Source of the DNA: Caenorhabditis remanei
Lineage: Eukaryota > Nematoda > Chromadorea > Rhabditida > Rhabditidae
Length of the DNA stretch: 64,000 nt
Direction of reading: 5' to 3'
Assembly (NCBI RefSeq): GCF_010183535.1
Contig: NC_071331.1
Coordinates: 12,338,001-12,402,000, forward strand
Every line of letters begins with the position of its first letter. Within the stretch, counting starts at the first letter, position 1. Both the position numbers and the translations under genes were made by a program. Positions 23,501-32,979 of the stretch are shown in pieces. Under the pieces are notes generated by a model, which did not search any database, was not told the origin of the DNA, and saw only the letters and a program-made list of their open reading frames with translations.

Positions 23501-26041
23501 GAGAATAGATAGAGATGGTTTGTGGTTCTAGCAAAAAATTTTTTGCTGTTTCCAACCTCGCATTAACCAACCTTGCTCACAGATATATCAGTTTTTCTGA
23601 TCTCTGGTATTGATCCATCCGTAATTATATGTAGATGGTCCTCACTCATCAAAAAGTCTGCTTAAATCCGAACATTCAAATGAATCCTAGACGAAAACTT
23701 GATAGACGAGAAAGAACTTTAATGTTCGTTCTCCCTCATATCCAGATGTTTTTCATCTCATGAAAATATAGATTTATCGTCATTTTTATGTCTTTTCACA
23801 TCCAATTTTTCTTTTGTTTTCCAGGACCGATTTGCAACGAATACAACGGATGCGGCAAGGGAGAGACACTCTTCGGATCTTCGTAAGTTATTTTTTTCGT
23901 GTGCAAAGAGAGAAAAAAGAAAATTCATAATCGGATTGTTCTCTGTATTGTCATTTCCCCTCCGACAATGTAAGTGAGAAATGAACATCGAGAGGGAAAA
24001 GAAAAGAGAAATAAAAAGTGACACAATTCATTTTGACAGCTGCAATTGACTAGGGGCAGGTGTTGGTATGGATATGGATGTTGAGATTGATACATTTCGG
24101 ATGTGGAGAGAAATGGAATGGGAAAGAGGAAATGAAACAATTGAGCAAAAGAATAGAAAGAGAAAGGGACTGTGAGCCAGTGTCTACTTTTTTGAACAAG
24201 AGAGCAGTTCAAAGATTTACGAAATTTTTGAATAATTTTCAGTTTAAGCTATCTTGAAATTCTAATCACAGAGTGTCTCACTTTAATGAACAGATATATT
24301 CCCAAAGAATCGTATTTTCCTTTTCTTACCAGACAAGGAACTCATACGGTATTTCTCACTTCTTCCTTCTCCAAATAGGCTAACAAGCATGCATTGAGAT
24401 GAAGTTAGAAGACGTTCAACAACACCTGTTCATCTTGTTTTTTCTCACAACCCTCCTCCTACAGTCTCTCTGCTTTGATCCGTGTATTCGTCTCTCTCAA
24501 AAGTCTACAAAATGTTTTATTTATCCACCTGAATAGCCATCTCTGCTTAACAAAAAGAAAGAGGGAACGGGAAATATCTGGATGGTCATACAACATACAC
24601 GCGAAAAAGAAAAAAGGAGGAAAAAAGGTGATTGTGGAGACGAAATAAGAAGAAATAAGATGAAGAGGTGAAGGCATTCCATCCGGATTTTGCGACTTCT
24701 TCTCATCTCTTTCTTGTCTCTTATCCATTCCCAAAAAGTGTTGCAAGCATGTGTGAATTGTAAAGTGACGACGAGGGACTTGGAAATGGGATTTTACAGT
24801 ATTTGGATTAGAGGGAAAGGGAAGTTTGATAGAAATATGTGAAATTGAGGAGGAACTTTTAAGAATTACAGTTTCAAATGTATCAGATTACTGAAAAATA
24901 GAATATGTTCATCAATCCATTGGTTACTGCTTAACATAAATATCTGGGTTTCAAGATTTCTGCTCGTTAACAGCGATATAATGTCCTGAATCTTTGTTTT
25001 CATCAAATACAGTCTCAAAACATTCAATCCTTATCGCCCATATTCCAGATGCACCCCACACATGTGCCACCACAACGGAACCATCGCCGTCGGAAAGAAA
25101 GAAGTCGAGTGTATCTGTCCACCACCATGGGATGGACGTCTCTGCGATCGTCTCGCTTGCTGGAGAAAGACAATTCCAACCCAACAACACAGATACCGTA
25201 ACAACGGAGACCACTGCATCTGTGGAAACCACTACTCTGGAGAGAATTGCGATATCGTCAAGTCTTGTTTGAACAATGGACAACTCATCGAAGGAAAGTG
25301 CAAGTGTGGAGATGGATGGCATGGAGAGCTCTGTGATAAGAGATGTCCAAAGGGACATGTTACGTAAGTTACTTTCTCTTCTTTGAAAGCAAGGTACTTT
25401 AGCTATGAGCGTGCCACGGATCAAATGTACCTTGAAAGTAATCCTAATATAATATTTTTGAAACAGTAAATGCCGGGTAGTTAGTGGATTTACCAAGAAC
25501 GTGTTGAAAGCTGAAACTGTGCCGATTCCAAAGATGTATTCTGTTTTTTCCCAGACTCTCACTTTTGAAGAAATATGTTTCCATTAGAGAGTCACCATGG
25601 GATTCAGTGTGACTTACAGTACTAAACCACTTACTCTGAAAACAAGAACGCTTCTAATTTAGTTCTTTGTTAATCGCGAGGTGAAAATACCAAAGCGAAA
25701 TCGTTTTCATAATATAATACTTCTGAAACAGGAATTTATATAAAGTCACTGTTTTCAATACCAATATCAAACGCACCACGATTTCATTCAATTCTCCCAC
25801 ACATCCATTTCCGTGACCCTTATGAAGTATCTAAGAGAGAACTAAAGAGAAACAATCTGTTCGAAAAGAGTAATTAGTCTTTCTCCTCCATTCTCTCCGG
25901 AAGTACCTTCGACTCATTGTGCTCTCACTCACTCCGACTAATTACACCCTCCCATTTTGCAGGTGTTCCACGTGCTCCTCCTTCACTGCTGCTACTCTCG
26001 TCGCCATCGTTCTTCTCTGTGTCAACAAGTTCAATTATTAG
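20501..26041 (+). CDS. Secreted or membrane-anchored protein with EGF-like repeats
   Basis: Five exons: 20501-20610, 23299-23489, 23825-23882, 25049-25363, 25963-26041, giving 250 aa. A signal peptide covers residues 1-20 (ALCIVLLSIGASMVA). About four EGF-like modules follow, each ending in the typical CxCxxxWxGxxC pattern: CTCNENWKGPIC, CICPPPWDGRLC, CICGNHYSGENC, CKCGDGWHGELC. The C-terminus is a short hydrophobic stretch (FTAATLVAIVLLCVNKF) with almost nothing after it, so the protein is either GPI-anchored or a single-pass membrane protein with a minimal tail. An extracellular role in adhesion or signalling is likely from the family, but no partner can be named. Intron 1 is 2.7 kb; intron 4 carries two predicted antisense 21U-RNAs. 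The antisense frame at 24951-25562 is a shadow of exon 4. Confidence 0.88.
22168..22206. repeat. Short hairpin in intron 1 of the EGF-repeat gene
   Basis: TGCGCACTCTCTC (22168-22180) pairs with GAGGGAGTGCGCA (22194-22206), with one G:T-type mismatch and a 13-nt loop. It lies about 75 bp after a CpG-rich stretch, CGACGACGTCGTCGACGTCG, at 22076-22095. The stem is shorter than a usual miRNA precursor. Confidence 0.5.
25400..25466 (-). ncRNA. Predicted 21U-RNA (piRNA) gene in EGF-gene intron 4
   Basis: The minus-strand octamer is at 25459-25466 in the context ATTTACTGTTTCAAAAAT, followed by AT-rich sequence as in typical 21U promoters. The start signal TGAT puts the first U at 25420, 46 nt downstream. 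Confidence 0.5.
25666..25731 (-). ncRNA. Predicted 21U-RNA (piRNA) gene in EGF-gene intron 4, second locus
   Basis: The minus-strand octamer is at 25724-25731 in the context CCTGTTTCAGAAGTATT. The start signal TATT puts the first U at 25686, 45 nt downstream. It lies 265 bp from the previous locus in the same orientation, with partly similar flanks (TATTATATTA after both cores). Confidence 0.5.
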
Positions 26042-26558
26042 AAAATTATGAGAGGGACCGAAGAATTTGGGATTTCAAGAAGGAAATTGAGAGAGATTTC
26101 AATTGGAGAGTGAAGAGATCGAAGGGTTTCATACGATGTTGCCAGACCGAAATGTCGCCAGATTTCGTATTTTTCATCTTCTTTTCTCTAATATTTTATA
26201 TTTTCTTCTAAAGATCCCGAATTTTCTATCATCCCGCCTTGAAAATTGCTTTTTTTTCCCTTTTCTCTTTGATTCAATTATTCTCTCCCATAAAACGGTG
26301 TTTTTTCCCATTTTCTCCACATTAATTCTTCCTTTTTCGAAACAAATCCCATTGATAATCGATTGATTTCTTCTAATTTATAAGCACTGCCTCTAGTCGT
26401 GTAATTCTTTAATTCTGATTCTCATTTAGATTTCTTTTTTCTTTTTCACTCTTCTATCCGACATCCCCATCGCCGCTTTCTTCTATTTTTTCCCCTTTCT
26501 CACTCACCCAATCGTCACAATTATTTACAAACCTAATAACACAAATAATAAATGAGCC

Positions 26559-26564
26559 AATAAA
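26559..26564 (+). terminator. AATAAA poly(A) signal, probably of the EGF-repeat gene
   Basis: A plus-strand AATAAA lies about 520 bp after the EGF-gene stop. The intervening stretch is pyrimidine-rich and has no coding gene, so it is probably a long 3' UTR. Confidence 0.45.
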
Positions 26565-26589
26565 AGTTTTTGTTTATGAAAAATATATC

Positions 26590-26595
26590 TTTATT
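26590..26595 (-). terminator. AATAAA poly(A) signal of the ALY/REF gene
   Basis: The minus strand reads AATAAA about 190 bp past the ALY stop codon. It lies 25 bp from the plus-strand AATAAA of the convergent EGF-repeat gene, so the two 3' ends meet or overlap here. Confidence 0.5.
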
Positions 26596-26785
26596 TACTT
26601 TCAGCGTAATTAAAACGAGAAGACTGAAATTATCATTCAGTATCTTTTGACATTGGAATTTGTATAGAACAACAAAAGGAGAGATTTCAATGACTTTGGA
26701 GAGAATAAATAGAATGAGACTTCGAATGCGGAATTTCAGATTATTATCAAAACGATTACAAGTAGATCATGGCATAAACGTAGAT

Positions 26786-27811
26786 TTAGAATCCACCTCG
26801 TCCTCCTTTCTTCACGACGCGGCTTCCTCGGTTTCCGACAACGACCCGCATCTTTGGCTTGAAGTCATTCTGGCGACTGACCTGAAGAAAAGAAAATTGG
26901 GTTTTTAGGTTCTCCCGGAAAGTTTTACTGGCTAAAAGTCTGGCGCGGCGCTGTAATTTTCATTAATCTCCGGGAAAATTGGTTTCAGACTTTTGCATGA
27001 CGTGCCAAATATTAGCGATATACAAACGGGAATATTTCAACCGCCAAAAGCTTGCCAGGGGTTTAAATCTTGTAAAATAAAAACTTCTATTGGCGAGCTG
27101 AATATGTGAATTTCAGAGATGTAATATTACCTTCTTGATACGATCGAAGACAGACACTGGCTTGGCAACGTTCGTCTCGAGTACTTCGATTTGTTGTCCG
27201 TCCAGAAGAACACCTTCTAATGCTTTCCGAATGATGGCTACTTGTGGTTGTGGGACGACGAGATCTGCTGTTCCGAGGCTAGCTCCAGCTGCGTCGAAGT
27301 GAAGTTGCACAACTTCTGGCTGATATTGTTCGAAGAGCTCCTCAAGATCTTCCTAAAAATATTAATGATTTGTGTTGTTAATTTTCGTCATGAAATTTGA
27401 AACATTTCATGTCCATTATTGATTTAATTATACTAACCTGAGTAACAGAGGAAGCCAAGTTGCTGATGAACAACGTCGATGGACCAGTTTCCTCTTTAAC
27501 TACTGGAGCAGCAGTTCTTCCACGAATCGCCGCAGTTGTGATGTTTCTGGAGACAGCTCCTCCTCCGATAGCAGCGGCTCCTGCTTTGCTCATGAAACTC
27601 GTTTGCTGACGTTTCTTTGTGACGAAACTGGTTTTAGGAGAACGATTAGCAGTTTGGAACATGTCTCGCTTCCATTTTCCATCGATTCCTGAGCCACGAG
27701 AGCCGGAGAAACTGAAAAATTGAACAATTGAAGAATTTGTAAGAATAGATAAAATTACCTCTTTTTGTAACCTCCGCTTGATCTCTCTTTTTCGATATCG
27801 TCTGCGTACAT
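26786..27811 (-). CDS. ALY/REF-family mRNA export adaptor
   Basis: Exons on the minus strand: 27759-27811, 27438-27711, 27131-27352, 26786-26881, giving 214 aa. A single RRM spans about residues 95-170: RNP2-like TLFISNL at 96-102, EDLEELFEQY, and the stretch VVQLHFDAAGASLGTADLVV, which matches the ALYREF signature (Asp-x-x-Gly-x-SLGTAD). The N-terminus is basic with Gly/Arg (GSRGSGIDGKWKR) and the C-terminus ends KKGGRGGF, as in REF proteins that bind RNA through flanking RGG segments. Family role: recruited by the UAP56 helicase and TREX to mRNA, and hands it to the NXF1 export receptor in the nucleus. C. elegans has three paralogues (aly-1 to aly-3) and I cannot tell which this is. A CAG acceptor at 27824-27826 (minus) is a plausible SL1 site. 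The gene is divergent from snapin. Confidence 0.9.
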
Positions 27812-28347
27812 CTTTTTGGTCTACTGGAAATGGAGTAGTTACTGAAATTTAACGGAAAAATGATATGCACAAAGAGAGAGAATATGAGGGTAAAATGCAT
27901 CAAAACAATCAATAATGAGCCTTCTTCATCACATTATTGAGTGTGACAGCATAAAAGTGCATTGAAAATTCGAAGTTTTCTCAGTGTGTGCATTGTTGCG
28001 TCGTAGTGTCTGCGTCGCGGTGTTTGCAGACGATTGTCGACCGTACACCAATTAATTAAATTGAACAAGATCTTTGAAAATTCAACACTTTATCTTTAAC
28101 TAACATTTTCTTCATTTTATTTGGATGATTTAACTTTTGTTTTTTTTCTGAAATTGTACATATTTTATGCGTCATATCTCAGTTTTTTTTCTGTGCAACA
28201 CATTTACGCAATAATGCACTCTGGGTTTAATCGGCTTTCCGCTCCGCTCCCTGCTACTTTATTTGTCTATTTTTCCATTTTCGCAGACATTTTCCTTACT
28301 CATATCGTTTCAACACGAATTCAAAGTTCTATTTTCAGCGCAAAAAG
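27812..28347. promoter_or_regulatory. Divergent promoter region, ALY/REF and snapin
   Basis: The two start codons face away from each other across 536 bp. The stretch includes a GC-richer segment (GTTGCGTCGTAGTGTCTGCGTCGCGG, broken here as GTTGCGTCGTAG and TCTGCGTCGCGG) near 27990-28020. A trans-splice-type acceptor ATTTTCAG ends at 28338, 9 bp before the snapin ATG. Shared regulation is possible but not shown. Confidence 0.5.
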
Positions 28348-28813
28348 ATGATGTCTTCAAGCGTCGGAGGAGAAGTATCGATTAATTCAGGAGACCTTCT
28401 ACTTGGAACTCTTTCAAAAGCAATCACAAAATTAGAACAGCAGATTCAAGCAACACAGGCATCCCAGAGGAAACTGAATTCTGATTGTGACACGATGGCT
28501 GAGGTATGTTTTTCTCTGGCTTGCTTAAGATTCAAAAATATGTTTTTAGTATCTTCGAGACCTAAGCGAATACAAGCAGCCCGTAGACTTGTTGCCGTAT
28601 GTTGGAAAGCTGAACGACTCAACAATTCGTGTGAACAATACTCATGCGGTATGCGTTCTCTTCCCTTCCCCAAATAGTTCATTACCCGAGTTTCAGAAGC
28701 TAGACGAACTTCTTGAACGCCTCACAAAACTCCAACGACAAATTGCCAGAGAGACTTACAAGAAGAAGAGTTCCATTAAAGAACAAGAGCCACCAGTGCA
28801 ACCAGAAAATTGA
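28348..28813 (+). CDS. snpn-1: Snapin homologue (BLOC-1/BORC and SNARE-associated protein)
   Basis: Three exons: 28348-28503, 28550-28648, 28697-28813, giving 123 aa, the usual snapin length. The protein is a short coiled coil: [20 protein letters not shown] at the N-terminal end, [21 protein letters not shown] in the middle (compare the snapin DLDPYVKKL...RRVVLVNN pattern), then [20 protein letters not shown], the conserved end of the family. Known role: subunit of the BLOC-1 and BORC complexes acting in lysosome-related organelle biogenesis and positioning, and a SNAP-25/SNARE-binding factor in synaptic vesicle priming. Two adjacent ATGs (28348 and 28351) could both start translation. Its neighbour ivd-1 lies downstream on the same strand, 2 kb away, too far for an operon. 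Confidence 0.93.
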
Positions 28814-29280
28814 ATTCTAAAGCCAACAATATTTGTGACCTTCGTCCTTTTCCTTTCTCCATAATTTTCACTTATCACGTAACTATTTCTCCCCCGGAAT
28901 CACACCATTTCCCCCTTTTATGTGCATATTCCATCTCTCACCATTCGCTTCTAGTCATTGTTTTCCCATGTTTATACTTAAACCAATAATATAAACGAGT
29001 TTTTGTAATGATTGTTGTTGTTTCAGAACGCTATTAACACAAAAAAGTGTGGTCGAATGCGCCTAACTTCCTATTTTGTTTTCTTCATTTTCGGCAGCTG
29101 TTTGCTTACGTTTTCTAGAATCTTATCAATCGAAAGTTGTTGCACTTTCCTGATAAGAACTGATTAAAAATTGCAACATAAACTTTGTCGACGTAAGTCG
29201 TTGTAAGAATATAAAAACGAATTTCTTTGAAGAATTTTTAGAAGCCGTCAAGACAGTGTGATTTGCCGTGCTTCCAGTGC

Positions 29281-29536
29281 ACTCATCACGATAATTCAAA
29301 GTGAACCTATGCCAACGCGCCCTTTTGAGAAAAATCGCTTACCTAAATTTTTTTGTTCAAGCTGAAGAACTTTGACAAGAAATAGTTTTAAGGACACAAA
29401 TAACCGAGAAAGGCCAAATTTTTGAAAGAACAAAAAATATTTGAAAATTGCAATTTAGGCTTCAAATAATATTACCAAAAATGTAGTCTCAACAAAGCGC
29501 GTTTGCATAGGTTCACTTTGAATTAACGTGACTCAT
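29281..29536. mobile_element. Small palindromic MITE-like repeat
   Basis: ATTCAAAGTGAACCTATGCC (from 29293) and its near-perfect complement (29499-29523) face each other around a centre near 29410. The arms continue outwards as CATCACGAT / AACGTGACT with mismatches. Total length is about 256 bp with no coding capacity. No target duplication could be fixed. Confidence 0.7.
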
Positions 29537-30191
29537 TAGAATAAATTTTAGCCCTTTCCTCGTCTATTTCTCAAAGATCATCACCAATTTTTGCTCTTCT
29601 CTTCTCATTTCTTTTCACCAAACTACTTCCTCCATTTCTCATGCAATTTCGTTTTTCTTCTCCCTATCTGCAAATGCGTCATTGCTTTACACCACATAAC
29701 AATAGCAAAACCAGCAAAATTGGTTTTTAGCTGGGCGAGAAGAAAAAGTATTGTATGTGCAAAAATTCAATAGAATCGGTTCTCGTCACTGCTCGATCTG
29801 TATCGACTAGCGATCAGTACAATTTGCATATGAATAGAGCTGTCTAGACAGGCTAACCGAGTAAAGATCGGTGACTGATCGATGGCTCGAAATCTGAAAA
29901 CTTACTTGTAAGTGCTGAAAAAAGGCCTGTATTATCGCTGTAACTCAACAATTGTTTTTCTGATTCGGAAAATTGGTCCAGAACTTCCGATTTTGCTTAA
30001 AATGCAGTTTTTTGCAGAAATTTTGCAAAAAAGTCGAATAATCACATAATTACCATAACAATAGTCTATGATCAACTAGCTGTATAAAAGCCGCAGGCAG
30101 ACTCATTTTTCAGTGTAGAGCCACAGAATTCAGTGTGCTTTCTAACCCTTTTTTCACAAAGGAACATATTTCCGTGCATCATTGGGAATAA

Positions 30192-30338
30192 GAGTGATCC
30201 AGCCTCCCTAGATCACTGACCACACTCTGCGTCCTACCTCACTCATCATATTTGTCTTAAGGTCCATTAATAAACGAATAGGTTTGTCGTTCATTAGAAA
30301 AATATGAGTGATCGAACCTCCATCAGATCACTGATCAC
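30192..30338. repeat. Two diverged direct repeats, each an internal hairpin
   Basis: GAGTGATCCAGCCTCC...GATCACTGACCAC (30192-30223) and GAGTGATCGAACCTCC...GATCACTGATCAC (30306-30338) are clearly related. In each, AGTGATC at the start can pair with GATCACT near the end. They sit 510-660 bp upstream of ivd-1. Confidence 0.6.
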
Positions 30339-30847
30339 CTTATGTCTCCACCCTTTCCCGTCATGTCACTAGTTGGAAATGAGACACCTCGTGGAGAGAA
30401 TCTTTCTCCTCTGTTTCTCTCTTTTCAGTACTTACTCTTATGCTCGTAGGGGCTCCACGTGGTGGCTGCTCCTACTGCTCCTCGACAAACAGTCATCCCC
30501 GTTGCTCCTCCTTCTGTTCTTTTCCTCTCTCATCTTTTTTGAGTTTTAAACTCTCTATTTACTTCATCTTTCCCTTTTCCTTGTCTTCTTCCTTTCCTAC
30601 CCTAAAAACTTAATGAGAAAAAGGCAAAAACTGGGCTTTCCCTCCCTTCTCCCTAGTTTATCTTTTCATTTCTCTTATTTTCTTCCCTATTAGTACACGA
30701 GTACACGTTAAAAGATTCTCGTCTAGAGATAACCGATTTCTCTCGAATTTCCTTTTCTCCGCCTTTCTCCTCCTTCTACTTTTTCATCTTTTCATTTTTG
30801 AGAAATCTTCAGAGCCGTACCCTCCGTCTCCCGACTTCTTGGCAAAA

Positions 30848-32329
30848 ATGTCCGCTTTGGCATCGAAATTGTTCTCAAAATGTGTCATCGGACGAGCTCT
30901 TCAAGCTCAAACTGTTCGTCAATTTTCCGCTTATCCAATTGATGACACGATGTTTGGACTTAATGAGGAGGAGATTGCTGTGAGTTTTATCTATCATTTC
31001 TGCCAACTGCACTTCGTATTTTTCGATGCTTGATCATTCGATTTCAGCTACGTCAATCGATCCGTCAATTCGCCGACAAAGAACTCGCTCCGTTCGCCGA
31101 CAAGATTGACAAGGACAACGGATGGGATCAATTGCGGCCATTCTGGAAAAAGCTTGGAGATCAGGGACTCCTCGGAATCACTGCTCCAGGTAAGTAATTT
31201 TTCCATTGCTTCTAAATATAGTTCGAAAACTTTTCAGCCGAGTATGGTGGATCCGCGATGAACTACTTCTCCCACGTCATCGCAATGGAGGAATTGTCTC
31301 GTGCTGCCGGAGGAATTGCTCTTTCTTATGGAGCTCATTCGAATCTTTGTGTCAACCAGATCTGCCGCAACGGATCAGAGGAGCAAAAGAAGAAGTATCT
31401 TCCAAAGGTAATTAGATATTTATTCGGAAAACTCATTCGAAAATAACTCAATTATAACTTCCAGCTCATTTCTGGAGAGCACATGGGAGCACTCGCCATG
31501 TCGGAAGCTCAAGCCGGTTCTGACGTCGTTAGCATGAAGTTGCGCGCTGAGAAGAAAGGGGATAAATACATTCTGAACGGAACCAAATTCTGGATTACCA
31601 ACGGACCAGATGCTGATGTTCTCGTTGTCTACGCAAAGACTGATCCATCGAAACATCAACATGGAATCACTTGTTTCCTCGTCGAGAAGAACACTCCAGG
31701 ATTTAGTCAATCACCAAAACTCGATAAACTCGGAATGCGTGGATCGAACACTTGTGAATTGGTATTCGATAATTGCGAGATTCATGAAAGCCAAATTATG
31801 GGAGGAGTTGGAAAAGGAGTTTACGTTTTGATGACTGGATTGGATTACGAGAGATTGGTTCTGTCGGGAGGACCATTGGGATTGATGCAAGCCGCCTGTG
31901 ATATCGCTTTTGATTATGCTCATCAGAGAACTGCTTTCGGACAAAAGATTGGATCATTCCAGGTAAAAATCATTTGATTTTGAAAATTTTCAGCGAATAC
32001 TTGTATTTTTATAGCTCCTCCAAGGAAAGCTTGCTGATATGTACACGACTCTCAACGCTTCCCGCTCTTATCTCTACATGGTCGCCAAGGCTGCCGACAA
32101 AGGAACAGTCTCGAACAAGGATTGTGCTGGAGTCATCCTTTACGTTGCTGAGAAATGTACTCAAGTTTGTCTCGATGCCATTCAAATTCTCGGAGGAAAT
32201 GGATACATCAACGATTATCCAGCTGGAAGACTTCTTCGTGACGCAAAGCTTTATGAAATCGGTGCCGGAACCAGTGAAGTCCGTCGTTTGATTATCGGAC
32301 GTGCTCTCAACAAGGAATACTCCACCTAA
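30848..32329 (+). CDS. ivd-1: Isovaleryl-CoA dehydrogenase, mitochondrial
   Basis: Five exons: 30848-30979, 31048-31189, 31238-31407, 31465-31962, 32015-32329, giving 418 aa. It oxidises isovaleryl-CoA to 3-methylcrotonyl-CoA with FAD in leucine breakdown, passing electrons to ETF in the mitochondrial matrix. The N-terminus (about 30 aa, basic, Ser/Ala-rich, no acids) fits a transit peptide. Acyl-CoA dehydrogenase signatures are complete: [13 protein letters not shown], the [19 protein letters not shown] flavin region, [45 protein letters not shown]. The catalytic glutamate sits in [16 protein letters not shown] (about E277), the loop position specific to isovaleryl-CoA dehydrogenases rather than the C-terminal position of most of the family. 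The ATG at 30848 is chosen because the in-frame codon just upstream at 30839 is TTG. No defects were seen. Confidence 0.97.
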
Positions 32330-32979
32330 TTGCCAACTGATCTCTTTTGTTCATTTCAAAGAGCTTTTTGATTGAATCTTCTTCCATTTTATTGTGACTT
32401 TTTACCGGTCGTTCTCCCCCGTAGAGTAATGAATTTGTAGATTTATAAAACTTTTTAAGTAACCATTCATTGCTTGATTTTTGTTTTCTATTGCTTGGCC
32501 AGCAAACGGGAAATGGGTTGAAATAATTTGAAAATGTCATTAGAAGACAGGAATATCTCAATCGGGATAAAAATGTTAAAAATGGAAAATAATGCACAAG
32601 ATTTGAGAGGATGGGAAGAGAAATAGAGGGAAAAGCTCACATTGTATAGGAGAAAAGAATCATTTCGAACGGAAGAGAAGGGATGGAAAGTTGATACCGG
32701 TAAATGAAAAATGGTTGTTATTTTGGCGGAAATGAGAGGGGAAATCAGGAAGATGAGGTCTTCTCAATCTATTGAGAATAGGGTAGCTTAGGCAGATCTA
32801 CAGAAGCCCAAGTCTAAAAGTTAATGAAGCAATATGGGGGAAACTATCCGATCAGGGTATGTTAATAAGTAATTTTACAGGTTTATCGGGATGTAAGTGC
32901 GGGGTCTTTTGGGGTTAAAGTTAAAAAAGAAACAACATTTAACAAGAATCTATTTCATCGAATCGAATGACGAGTGAAT
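32330..32979. other. Convergent 3' region, ivd-1 and the BCL9-like gene
   Basis: The 650-bp spacer holds the 3' UTRs of two convergent genes. No further gene was seen, and the minus-strand frame at 32307-32597 has no support. Confidence 0.5.

Larger units (their letters stand above)
28814..30847. other. Intergenic, snapin to isovaleryl-CoA dehydrogenase
   Basis: No gene was seen. It contains a small palindromic element (29281-29536), a pair of GAGTGATC repeats (30192-30338) and, from about 30400 to 30800, a strongly pyrimidine-rich plus strand that leads into the ivd-1 start. A TTCAG acceptor at 30808-30812, 35 bp before the ivd-1 ATG, could be a trans-splice site. Confidence 0.5.

Noticed and set aside
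24951..25562. 203-aa minus-strand open frame
   Set aside because: It is antisense to the cysteine-rich EGF exon 25049-25363, whose plus-strand frame is strongly supported; the antisense frame is a codon-structure shadow.
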